A stretch of 64,000 nt of DNA from Oscillospiraceae bacterium. GTDB lineage: Bacteria; Bacillota; Clostridia; Oscillospirales; Oscillospiraceae. The notes beneath the pieces were generated by a model. It ran no database searches and was not told where the DNA came from. It saw only the letters and a program-made list of their open reading frames with translations. The position numbers and the translations under genes were made by a program. Below are positions 51,524-59,827 of the stretch, in pieces (positions within the stretch are counted from its first letter, which is position 1; each line of letters opens with the position of its first letter). The stretch spans positions 1 through 64,000 of the forward strand of contig JAFSCD010000010.1 in assembly GCA_017436955.1 (NCBI GenBank). Direction: 5' to 3'.

Positions 51524-53005
51524 TTATTGATATTTGCTGATCATCTGCTTACGGTCAATCTTGCCGTTGAAGGTGCGGATGATCTCGTCGATGACGGTGA
51601 TCTGCTTGGGGAGCTTGTAGGGCTCCAGGTTGTCGGTGATCAGCTTGCGGATATCAGCCTCGTCCAGCTCCATACCCTCCTTCAGCACCACCAGCAGCTT
51701 CAGCGCGGACACAGCGCCGCCCTTGATGACGGGGATCAGCAGGCACTCGTCAACGCAGGCAGCACGCATGACCAGCTCCTCCACCTCCAAAGGCGCCACC
51801 TTCAGACCGCCCAGGTTAATGGTGTCATTGGCGCGGCCCACCAGGATCAGCTCGCCGTTGGGGGCGAAGTAACCCAGGTCGGACATGATCAGCATACCGT
51901 CCCGGAAAGCCTTGGCAGTCTGCTCCGGCTCATTCCAGTAGCCCTTGGTAACGGATTTGCTGCGGATACCGATCAGACCAAACTTGGCAGGAGAGGAGTC
52001 CTTGATCTCGTTGAAATTCTCGTCCAGAATTACGATCTCGCAAAGAGAATTGGGCTTGCCCACGCTGCCGGCATACTGGGAGCCGCCGGAAACGCAGAAT
52101 TCATCGGTGCAGGCAACGCCCACCTCGGAGCCGCCGAAGCAGTTGTACATATAGACCTCGGGCAGGATCTTGCGCATCTTCTCCTTGTCCGTCTCGGGGT
52201 ATGCGGCGGAGCTGGAGTAGATGAAGCGCAGCTGACCGGCAAGTGCTTCCAGATTCTTGGGCGCGATCGCCAGCAGCAGATGGATGGCTGAAGGCGGCAG
52301 ATACAGGGATGTGACCTTGTGATCGGCAATGGTCTGGAAATACTGCTTGAAGTTCTTGAAGCCCTCCAGCAGGGACACGGTGCTGCCAACCGCCATAGCG
52401 ATGTGCACCTTGCGCAGACCGGCTGCGTGGTTCATGGGGGTGGGGATCAGCCAGACATTGTCGGGCTGGATATTGGTGGTCTCGATACCTGCCAGGGCGA
52501 TGTTCACCTGGTTGGCGTAAGAGACCATAACGCCTTTGGACTTGCCGGTGGTGCCGGTGGTGAACAGGATCTCGGACAGATAGTCGGGATCTACGTCCTT
52601 GGCAACGAAGCTGTCCTCGGTGGCGAGAATTTCCGGCATCATATCCTGCAGATTCAAGGCGCCTTCCAGATCTTCACGCTTCGTCAGGGTGACGATGGCG
52701 GCAGCATCCAGCTCCTCGGCGATCTCACGGATGCGGTTGCTGGGGGTAGCCTTCTCCACGGGAACGAAGGTGGCACCCAGCAGCTGAATGCCGTACCAGA
52801 AATAAACGTAAGACAGAATGTGGTCGGCTTCCACAACGATGCGGGTGTTGGGCTGGATGCCCTTACGGGTCAGCCACAGAGCGGCCTTGCGGTTGTTGCG
52901 TGCCAAAGTGGCATAGTCGCAGGTCTCATTGCCGACATAAATGGCGATTTTTTCGGGATGTTCAGCAGCCTTTTGCTGAATCATCAGGGCAATCGATCCA
53001 AGCAT
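51524..53005 (-). CDS. AMP-binding acyl-activating ligase (DltA-like position, not D-Ala-like)
   Basis: This 493-residue ANL-family adenylating enzyme has the P-loop FTTGTTGKSKGV at about 168-179. The A4 region PTPMNHAAGL lacks the Asp that binds the amino group in DltA and NRPS domains, and looks like acyl-CoA ligases. GGSEVG is the A5 motif, and SDLGYF...GRANDTINLGG and the C-terminal Lys in FNGKIDRKQMI are present. It activates a carboxylic acid, most likely loaded on the ACP at 55851-56081. The start follows AAGGAGG. Last gene of the dlt-like operon. The substrate acid is unknown. Confidence 0.85.
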   Translation of the reverse strand: MLGSIALMIQQKAAEHPEKIAIYVGNETCDYATLARNNRKAALWLTRKGIQPNTRIVVEADHILSYVYFWYGIQLLGATFVPVEKATPSNRIREIAEELDAAAIVTLTKREDLEGALNLQDMMPEILATEDSFVAKDVDPDYLSEILFTTGTTGKSKGVMVSYANQVNIALAGIETTNIQPDNVWLIPTPMNHAAGLRKVHIAMAVGSTVSLLEGFKNFKQYFQTIADHKVTSLYLPPSAIHLLLAIAPKNLEALAGQLRFIYSSSAAYPETDKEKMRKILPEVYMYNCFGGSEVGVACTDEFCVSGGSQYAGSVGKPNSLCEIVILDENFNEIKDSSPAKFGLIGIRSKSVTKGYWNEPEQTAKAFRDGMLIMSDLGYFAPNGELILVGRANDTINLGGLKVAPLEVEELVMRAACVDECLLIPVIKGGAVSALKLLVVLKEGMELDEADIRKLITDNLEPYKLPKQITVIDEIIRTFNGKIDRKQMISKYQ

Positions 53006-53079
53006 AATTTATCCTCCTTAAAAGGTTTGCGTAAAATATGCTGTGTCGGTTTCCGGGAAACAACACAGCATATTTGCGA

Positions 53080-54180
53080 TTATTTTGCAGCGGCCTTGGC
53101 GGCAGCGGCTTCTTCCCATCCCTTGATGGTTTCCTTGATCAGGTCGTAAACGCCGTCCCAATGCTCCTTAACAGCCTCGTCGGTTCTGTGGTCTTCAAAA
53201 TCGAAGTGCTCGTTCAGATACTCGGCGAATACGGCGGTGAACTTTTCTGCGCCGTAGTAATTGACGTGATTTCTGTTATAGAAATCATCTACGTGATCCA
53301 GCTCCGGAATCAGCAGGAAACCGCCACTCTCATCGGTCAGGCAGTAGTTGATGAACTGCTCGCCACGCTCTTCCAGGATCTTGCAGATGGTATTCGTTCT
53401 GCCTATCTCTTCCTTCGTCATATGGTTGGGCGTGTTGACGTAGAGAACGTTCAGACCCTTTTCCTCGGCGTAGTCAAAGAACTCATACAGAGATTCTTCC
53501 GAATAAGGATCCAGCTCGGCGAAATATTCGGTATCAAATACCTTGGCCTTCTGGGTTTTGGGCTTGATACTCAGGGATTTGCGCATAAAGAAGCCCATAT
53601 AGGGGCACTTTTGATCGCTGGTGTTATTGATGATGGAGAAATCGTCTTCCTCCCACATATTGTGGTACTTGATGTAGGACAGAAGGTACGAAAGGTCGAA
53701 GCTTTCGCTTTCCGGATCCAGATCCTTGATGGAGGACATCGTCCGGAAGGCAGCTCTGATCTTATTGATGGAGAACGGATCCATTGCATCCAGCAGGCGG
53801 CGTGCCCGGACATCCTTGGATTCCACGGTGTTGGTCTGGCAGAAGGCGCGGATGTCAACGATCAGCACCTCGGGATTCTGGGTCTTGTAAATTTCGTCCA
53901 CCACGTAGGTAAACAGCCAGGTAGGCATTGCGTCGGACGAGAGTGTAAACACGGTCATACCGTGTTCTTCGTAGGCTTTGGAGGATACCCAATACCGGTC
54001 AACACCGCTGGTGCCGATCCAAACGGCATCCAGAGTATTTTCGTTCAAATCGTAGAAGGTTTTGAAACGGGTGGGGATATAGGTGGTATCATCCAGTTCA
54101 AAAACCTCGCAAAGAAGAAGCAGCATCATACATACAACCAATACAAAGGCGATACTGCGCAGAAGTTCTTTTTTCGTCAT
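53080..54180 (-). CDS. Membrane-anchored SGNH-hydrolase-like protein (DltD/AlgX-like)
   Basis: This 366-residue protein has one N-terminal helix (about 7-27) and an extracytoplasmic SGNH-like domain with the Ser block VWIGTSGVDRYW and the His block NRNHVNYYGAEKF near the C terminus. In dlt and alginate systems such a protein takes the acyl group from the MBOAT and passes it to the cell-surface polymer. The start follows GGGAGGAG. It lies after the MBOAT gene (15-base gap) and before the AMP ligase. Confidence 0.8.
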   Translation of the reverse strand: MTKKELLRSIAFVLVVCMMLLLLCEVFELDDTTYIPTRFKTFYDLNENTLDAVWIGTSGVDRYWVSSKAYEEHGMTVFTLSSDAMPTWLFTYVVDEIYKTQNPEVLIVDIRAFCQTNTVESKDVRARRLLDAMDPFSINKIRAAFRTMSSIKDLDPESESFDLSYLLSYIKYHNMWEEDDFSIINNTSDQKCPYMGFFMRKSLSIKPKTQKAKVFDTEYFAELDPYSEESLYEFFDYAEEKGLNVLYVNTPNHMTKEEIGRTNTICKILEERGEQFINYCLTDESGGFLLIPELDHVDDFYNRNHVNYYGAEKFTAVFAEYLNEHFDFEDHRTDEAVKEHWDGVYDLIKETIKGWEEAAAAKAAAK

Positions 54181-54195
54181 AGCAGTTCTCCTCCC

Positions 54196-55809
54196 TTAGA
54201 ATTGGCCGTAGATGAATGCGCTGGCGTCGTAGGAAGGACCGTAGATGCCGAAGATCAGCACAATAGCCAGCAGCAGCAGGTACAGCGTCCAGCGCAGGAT
54301 GATACCCTGCTGCGCAACGGTCTCGCGGATCTTCATGCCGCGCTCACGCAGGATGCCCACGACCAGAAGGATCAAAATACCGACGATCACAACGGTCATA
54401 CCCTTTTCGCTGACACCGTACTTGTAGATATCGCCGTTGTTGCCCAGGAAGAAATCCAGGTCCACATCGGTGAACATCTTCTTGATCATCCGGAAGGCGT
54501 CACCCAGGCTGGGGGCCTTGACGATGATACGGGAGATACACAGCAGGGTGAAGGTGCGCAGCATCTGGAAGATCCGGAAGCTGAAGGCCTCCGTATTGAC
54601 ACGCAGCGCTTTGCCCAGCTTTTGATAGGTGGGGGTCAGCGCAACGGTGGAAGAAATGATCGTGGCGTTAAACAAGCCGTTAACGATGTACTGCCAGGTG
54701 ATGCCATGCCAGATACCGATGAGGAAGAACACCACGAAGGGTGCGGCTACGGACGGAACGATCTTGCCGGCGGCAGGACCGAAGCGCTTTCTTGCGGCCT
54801 TGCTGACAGCGGTAACGGGCTTGCAGAGCATAATGGGGAAGAACACGAATTCACGCATCCATGCACCCAGGGACATATGCCATCTGCGCCAGAAATCTGC
54901 CATAGAGGTGGCAAAGAAGGGCTGCTCAAAGTTCACCGGCAGGTCAATGCCCATCATCTGGGCAGCGCCACGGGTAATGTCGGTACCGCCGGAGAAGTCG
55001 CAGTAGATCTGGAAAGAGTATGCCAGCACGCCGAAGAATACCTGGGTACCGGTGAAATCACCGGCAACAAATTCAGCAGAGAAAATGGTGCCTGCGATGG
55101 AAGCCACACGGTCGGCGATGACCAGCTTCTTGAAGCAGCCCCATAGGATCAGCTGCGCGCCGTAGGTGATGTTCTTGTACTCCAGCTTGTGAGGCTGACC
55201 CAGCTGCGCGCCCACATCGTTGTAGCGGAACAGAGGACCCTGCACGATGGAGGGGAAGAAGGATACAAACAGCGCAAACTTGCCGATGTGCTTCTCCGCG
55301 TCGTGCTTGCCGCGACCCACGTCGATCAGATAACCGATGGAGTTGAAGGTGAAGTAGGAAAGACCCAGAGGCGCGATAATGTTCACAACGGGAACAGACA
55401 CATCCCAGTGGAACATACCGAACACGCTGTTCAGACCGGTGGCAAAAATGTCGGAACACTTAACGAAGATCAGAACACCCAGGATCACCAGTGCGGTAAG
55501 CACCTGAACGGTATGTACCTTCTTGTTAACTGCCTTTTTAATATCGCGTTTTTGATCTTTGGTGGCTTCGTCACCCAATGCCTTGATCTGCTCCTGACCC
55601 TTGTCACGCAGCCACTGCATCCACCGACCGGAACCGTAGGCAAATACGGTGGCGAAAAGGATGTAGATCAGGTTGTTGGTGCCGGTGCTCAGGTAGAAGC
55701 CGTAGCTGGCCAGAAGCAGCACAGCCCACTGGAACTTCTTGGGCACCAGATAGTAAATGACGATGACCAAAAACAAAAACGCGAGAAAATTAAAAGAAGT
55801 AAAACTCAT
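54196..55809 (-). CDS. MBOAT-family O-acyltransferase (DltB-like)
   Basis: This 537-residue membrane protein has about 11-13 helices and MBOAT motifs: CDFSGGTDITRG, FWRRWHMSLGAWMREFVFFP and IGIWHGITWQY with the conserved catalytic His. It moves an acyl group from a cytoplasmic carrier to an outside acceptor. The ribosome site is weak (AGAGATATT), so translation may be coupled to the ACP gene 41 bases upstream. Together with the ACP, SGNH and AMP-ligase genes it parallels dltABCD. Confidence 0.9.
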   Translation of the reverse strand: MSFTSFNFLAFLFLVIVIYYLVPKKFQWAVLLLASYGFYLSTGTNNLIYILFATVFAYGSGRWMQWLRDKGQEQIKALGDEATKDQKRDIKKAVNKKVHTVQVLTALVILGVLIFVKCSDIFATGLNSVFGMFHWDVSVPVVNIIAPLGLSYFTFNSIGYLIDVGRGKHDAEKHIGKFALFVSFFPSIVQGPLFRYNDVGAQLGQPHKLEYKNITYGAQLILWGCFKKLVIADRVASIAGTIFSAEFVAGDFTGTQVFFGVLAYSFQIYCDFSGGTDITRGAAQMMGIDLPVNFEQPFFATSMADFWRRWHMSLGAWMREFVFFPIMLCKPVTAVSKAARKRFGPAAGKIVPSVAAPFVVFFLIGIWHGITWQYIVNGLFNATIISSTVALTPTYQKLGKALRVNTEAFSFRIFQMLRTFTLLCISRIIVKAPSLGDAFRMIKKMFTDVDLDFFLGNNGDIYKYGVSEKGMTVVIVGILILLVVGILRERGMKIRETVAQQGIILRWTLYLLLLAIVLIFGIYGPSYDASAFIYGQF

Positions 55810-55850
55810 GATAATATCTCTACTTTTCTGTTTTTAGAATGATTTCAGGA

Positions 55851-56081
55851 TTACTCCTCGTCCAGAATGCTGTTGACCAGAGCCAGCATAGCGGCAGCGC
55901 TGTTGAAGTTCTCGGGCTCCAGCTGGTCGATGGTGATGGTGATGTCGTACTCCTCGCACAGCTCGGCAACGATAGAAACGATGTCAAAGCTGTCCAGAAT
56001 ACCGTCGTCGATGAGCTTGGTTTCCTTCTCAAAGTCGATGTCGCCACGGATAGAAGTCAGAATTTCCAAGATTTTTTCCAT
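55851..56081 (-). CDS. Acyl carrier protein (DltC-like)
   Basis: This 76-residue ACP has its phosphopantetheine Ser in DGILDSFDIVSIV (about residue 31), an acidic surface and the usual four-helix length. It begins the operon after AAGGAGATAATT. It probably carries the acid activated by the AMP ligase to the MBOAT. It is more like DltC/secondary-metabolism carriers than fatty-acid AcpP (DSL motif), as seen in the DSFD sequence. Confidence 0.88.
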   Translation of the reverse strand: MEKILEILTSIRGDIDFEKETKLIDDGILDSFDIVSIVAELCEEYDITITIDQLEPENFNSAAAMLALVNSILDEE

Positions 56082-56301
56082 AATAATTATCTCCTTACTT
56101 GCTTTTGCGCATAGTTTTTGATTATGAGTATAAATACATTACAAATTGTAACACATATAGATGGCATACGCAAGCCCAATTTCACATTTATTTATAGAAA
56201 ATGCTAGGAAAACTGCAAAAAAATACCCTGTCTGCAGGATCCCGGTGAAATTGCGGATCGAAGGTGTTTTTCAGCCAAATTTGCGAAGGCTCGTTTTGCT
56301 A

Positions 56302-56330
56302 TTGCAATAAAGGGCGGATCTCGGTATAAT
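56302..56330 (+). promoter_or_regulatory. Promoter of the Fe-S ASKHA gene
   Basis: TTGCAA (56302-56307), 17 bases and TATAAT (56325-56330), 33 bases before the ATG. The rest of the 282-base gap is AT-rich and should hold the dlt-like operon promoter on the other strand, which I could not fix. Confidence 0.7.
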
Positions 56331-56363
56331 AGCCATACCGGAATCGCGCAAGGAGAATGACCT

Positions 56364-57761
56364 ATGTCAAGACTGAAGGTAATTCAAAATGGGGAAGAGA
56401 AGATCCTGGAATTTACAGGGTCCGTCCTTTTGCGCGAAATTCTGACCCGAAATGGCTATTTTGTGCCGCAGCCCTGCGGCGGCAAGGGAAAATGCGGAAA
56501 ATGTCGGGTGACCGTAAACGGCAAAGAAGAGCGATCCTGCAGCTATGTTTTGACCGGTGATGCTACGGTGCTGCTGCCGGATCGGGAGGTCATCTTCTCC
56601 GTTACGGGAGGGGATGAGAGCGGAAAGAGAACGAAGAACGTCTGCCTGTGCCTGGATATCGGCACCACCACATTGGCGCTGGCGCTGGTTTCGCTGGATG
56701 AAAAGTGTATCATCCGCACGCTGACAGCGCCCAATCCCCAGCGCACTTTTGGCGCGGACGTGATCTCCCGGATCGAGTACTGCACCAAAAACGGCGTGCG
56801 CGAGCTGCAAGCGGTACTGCTGCAGCGCATAGGGGAGATGGTGGGGCAGTTGCTGGATCGCTTCTCGCTTGATGGCGTGGAGCGGATGTATGTTGCCGGC
56901 AATACCACCATGCTGCATCTGCTTTTCGGTGCGGATTGCACGGCGCTGGGCGTCAGCCCGTATACGCCTGCGTTTCTGGAAAGCCGCCGGGCTGACCTGG
57001 GGATCCCGGGCGTGGGCGAGGTGATCTCGCTGCCGGGAATTTCCGCTTTCGTCGGCGCGGATATCGTGGCAGGTATTCATTACGTGGGCGCGCCGGCAAA
57101 AGACGGCTGCCGCCTGCTGCTGGATCTGGGCACCAATGCGGAAATAGCGCTTTTTGACGGAAAGAAGATCCTTTGCACATCGGCGGCGGCAGGCCCCTGC
57201 TTTGAGGGGGCAAACATCTCCTGCGGCATGAGCGCCGGCGAAGGCGCGGTTTGTGCCTGCAGCATATCCGGCGGCTACACCGTTATTGGCGGCGGCACCG
57301 CCAAGGGTATTTGCGCCACCGGTCTGATCGACGTCATCGCCGACGGCCTGCGCCGGGAATGGATCGACGATACGGGCTGCCTGGACGATGACACGCTGCC
57401 GGTCTGCCACGGACTTTCGCTGACGAAGCAGGATATCCGGGAGTTCCAGCTGGCAAAAGCCGCCATCCGTGGGGCGATCGAATGTCTGCTGCACCGTGCC
57501 GGCATCGGCTTCGCCGACGTGGAAGGCTTCTATGTGGCAGGCGGATTTTCCGCCGGGATCAATGCGAAAAACGCGGCCTTTGCGGGCTTGTTCCCCAAGG
57601 AGCTGGCGGGGAAATTTTACGGTATTAACAACGCCAGCCTGCTGGGTACGGTAAAGTTTGCCTGCGCCGGTGACACGCCGGCTCTTCCGGATGCCGAATA
57701 TGTGGACCTTGCTGCGGATACCCGCTTTGCAGAGCTTTTTGTGAAATATATGGCGTTTTGA
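56364..57761 (+). CDS. [2Fe-2S] and ASKHA-domain protein, corrinoid-activation type (short)
   Basis: This 465-residue protein has an N-terminal 2Fe-2S ferredoxin domain with C38, C44, C47 and C59 (CGGKGKCGKC...C). It is followed by an ASKHA ATPase fold (CLDIGTTTLALAL, YVAGNTTMLHLL, LLDLGTNAEIAL and GFYVAGGFSAG). Reductive activators of corrinoid enzymes (RACE; RamA-like) have this order but are usually about 600 residues with an extra linker and C-terminal domain. No corrinoid protein or methyltransferase gene is adjacent. The start follows AAGGAGAATG. It probably couples ATP hydrolysis to electron transfer onto a low-potential cofactor. Confidence 0.82.
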   Translation: MSRLKVIQNGEEKILEFTGSVLLREILTRNGYFVPQPCGGKGKCGKCRVTVNGKEERSCSYVLTGDATVLLPDREVIFSVTGGDESGKRTKNVCLCLDIGTTTLALALVSLDEKCIIRTLTAPNPQRTFGADVISRIEYCTKNGVRELQAVLLQRIGEMVGQLLDRFSLDGVERMYVAGNTTMLHLLFGADCTALGVSPYTPAFLESRRADLGIPGVGEVISLPGISAFVGADIVAGIHYVGAPAKDGCRLLLDLGTNAEIALFDGKKILCTSAAAGPCFEGANISCGMSAGEGAVCACSISGGYTVIGGGTAKGICATGLIDVIADGLRREWIDDTGCLDDDTLPVCHGLSLTKQDIREFQLAKAAIRGAIECLLHRAGIGFADVEGFYVAGGFSAGINAKNAAFAGLFPKELAGKFYGINNASLLGTVKFACAGDTPALPDAEYVDLAADTRFAELFVKYMAF

Positions 57762-57767
57762 AAAAAT

Positions 57768-57799
57768 AAGTCCCGATGACCAAACGGTCATCGGGACTT
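57768..57799. terminator. Bidirectional terminator
   Basis: AAGTCCCGATGACC pairs with GGTCATCGGGACTT across AAAC, between convergent genes. Confidence 0.85.
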
Positions 57800-57817
57800 G
57801 CTGTTTATGGGTTTACC

Positions 57818-58942
57818 TTATGCCAGCAGATTGATATGGGTCTCGGGATCGAAGAAATGCATAACCTTGCCTTCAAAGGTAACGTGGATGGTGCTGCCGG
57901 ATACCATGTTGCTGCGCTGCTCATCCTCCAGAGCCACGGTGGGCACACGGACGATCAGCTTGTCGCCGTTGTACTCGACTACGTGCAGGTGCAGCTCGCT
58001 GCCCATCATCTCGTTGACGCGGATGGTGCAGGGGATAGCGGCAGAATCGTTGTCCGCTGCCAGCGTCATATGCTCGGGACGGACACCCAGCAGGATCTCC
58101 TGGGAATCGACGCCCTTTTCCTTCAAAAGCTGTGCCTTCTTGCCGGTAACCTCGATCTTGGCACCGTAGGGAGTAACGAAGTACTTGTCGCCTTCGCGCA
58201 CCAGCTGGGTCGAGACGATGTTCATCTTGGGTGCGCCGATAAATTCGGCGACAAACAGGTTGTAAGGCATATCAAACACCTCGGTGGGGGTGCCGACCTG
58301 CTGAATGAAGCCATCCTTCATAATGACGATGCGATCGCCCAGAGTCATAGCCTCGGTCTGATCGTGGGTAACGTAGACGAAGGTGGTGTCGATCTTCTGC
58401 CGCAGCAGAATGATCTCAGCGCGCATCTGATTACGCAGCTTGGCGTCCAGGTTGGAGAGAGGCTCGTCCATCAGGAACACCTTGCTGTCACGCACCATAG
58501 CGCGGCCGATGGCAACACGCTGGCGCTGACCGCCGGACAGTGCCCGGGGCTTTCTGGTCAGATACTGGGTGATGCCCAGGATCTCGGCAGCTTCGGTAAC
58601 TCTTCTGTATACCTCGTCCTGGGGCATCTTCTGCAGACGCAGGGGGAATGCCATATTCTCAAACACCGTCAGGTGGGGGTACAGTGCGTAGTTCTGGAAT
58701 ACCATGGCGATATTCCGGTCACGGGGCTGCAGATCGTTGACCACAACGCCGTCGATCTCAACAGTACCCTCGGAGATGTCCTCCAGACCTGCGATCATAC
58801 GCAGCGTAGTGGACTTGCCGCAGCCGGAAGGACCGACGAATACCACAAATTCCTTATCCGCAATTTCCAGGTTAAAGTCCTGGACGGCAACGGTATCCTT
58901 GCCGTAGATCTTCTTTACATTTGTTAATTTAACATTTGCCAT
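57818..58942 (-). CDS. msmK: Sugar ABC transporter ATPase (MsmK/UgpC/MalK type)
   Basis: This 374-residue ATPase has Walker A GPSGCGKST, signature LSGGQRQRVAIGRAMV, Walker B KVFLMDEPLSNLD, the H-loop (VTHDQTEAMTLGD), and a C-terminal TOBE/OB region (LLGVRPEHM). Such ATPases energise several sugar importers. It starts after GAGGATAGAG and is the last gene of the malE-malF-malG run. The residual MalK regulatory region appears complete. It probably serves the adjacent importer and maybe others. Confidence 0.93.
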   Translation of the reverse strand: MANVKLTNVKKIYGKDTVAVQDFNLEIADKEFVVFVGPSGCGKSTTLRMIAGLEDISEGTVEIDGVVVNDLQPRDRNIAMVFQNYALYPHLTVFENMAFPLRLQKMPQDEVYRRVTEAAEILGITQYLTRKPRALSGGQRQRVAIGRAMVRDSKVFLMDEPLSNLDAKLRNQMRAEIILLRQKIDTTFVYVTHDQTEAMTLGDRIVIMKDGFIQQVGTPTEVFDMPYNLFVAEFIGAPKMNIVSTQLVREGDKYFVTPYGAKIEVTGKKAQLLKEKGVDSQEILLGVRPEHMTLAADNDSAAIPCTIRVNEMMGSELHLHVVEYNGDKLIVRVPTVALEDEQRSNMVSGSTIHVTFEGKVMHFFDPETHINLLA

Positions 58943-58951
58943 ACTCTATCC

Positions 58952-59827
58952 TCATCCTTTCACTGCACCGCCGGTAACACCTTCGACGTAGTATTTCTGC
59001 AGACCCAGGAATACTGCCGTCACAGGGATCGCTACGATCACGCCTGCGGCACAGAACATGGTATAGTTGGTGTTCAACATTGTCTTGGAAAGCCATTCGT
59101 ACATACCCACGGCCACGCTCATACCCTGCGAATTTTCGTGGATAATGTAGCTTGCCAGCATAAAATCGCCCCAGGGCGCCATAAAGCCCATCAAGATCGT
59201 GTAGATAACGATAGAGCCGGACAGGGGCATGATCACCTTGTAGAACACCTGCATACGGGTAGCGCCGTCCACACGGGCAGCCTCGTCCAGGGTCTTGGGA
59301 ATGGTATCGAAGAAGCCCTTGGAGATGTAGTAGCCCATACCGGAGCTGGCACAGTAGACGATGACAAGTCCCACAGGTGCCATCTGCATGGTAAGACCGG
59401 CTTCGGAGAATACCTTGTAGATGAGAATCATGGTGAGGAAGCCCGGGAACATACCCAGGATCAGCATCAGATTCATCAGCGGCTTTCTTGCCTTAAAGCG
59501 AAGGCGGGACAGAGCGTAGCTCATAGACAGCACAAAGAGTGTCTGGAAGAATGCTGTGGCAACGCCCATCAGCGCGGTGTTCAGGAACCATTTCAGGAAG
59601 TCGGTATCGTTGAACAGACGGGTATAGTTGTCAAGACCCCACTTTTCGGGGAACAGCTCGCCGTCCATGCCCGTAACGTTGACCTTGAAGGATTCCATTA
59701 CGATGCCAAAGAAGGGGAACAGCCAAACCAGTGTGATAATGGTCAGGATAATGTAAATAATGGTGTTTCCGATACGGCGGCTGGCCCGGGCGCCGAGACC
59801 GGATTTCTGGATCGTTTTGTTTTTCAT
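58952..59827 (-). CDS. malG: Maltodextrin-type ABC permease, MalG-like
   Basis: This 291-residue inner-membrane permease has six helices and the EAA motif (EAARVDGATRMQVFYKVIMPLSG) that docks on the ATPase. The start is ATG 59827, which overlaps the MalF stop; a GTG one codon upstream is also possible given the AGGAGG spacing. It acts with MalF, MalE and the MsmK-type ATPase. The substrate is inferred from the MalE domain. Confidence 0.9.
   Translation of the reverse strand: MKNKTIQKSGLGARASRRIGNTIIYIILTIITLVWLFPFFGIVMESFKVNVTGMDGELFPEKWGLDNYTRLFNDTDFLKWFLNTALMGVATAFFQTLFVLSMSYALSRLRFKARKPLMNLMLILGMFPGFLTMILIYKVFSEAGLTMQMAPVGLVIVYCASSGMGYYISKGFFDTIPKTLDEAARVDGATRMQVFYKVIMPLSGSIVIYTILMGFMAPWGDFMLASYIIHENSQGMSVAVGMYEWLSKTMLNTNYTMFCAAGVIVAIPVTAVFLGLQKYYVEGVTGGAVKG

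Noticed and set aside
53038..55146. A 702-codon ORF on the plus strand
   Set aside because: Antisense to the SGNH and MBOAT genes, which carry clear family motifs; the shadow lacks a ribosome site.
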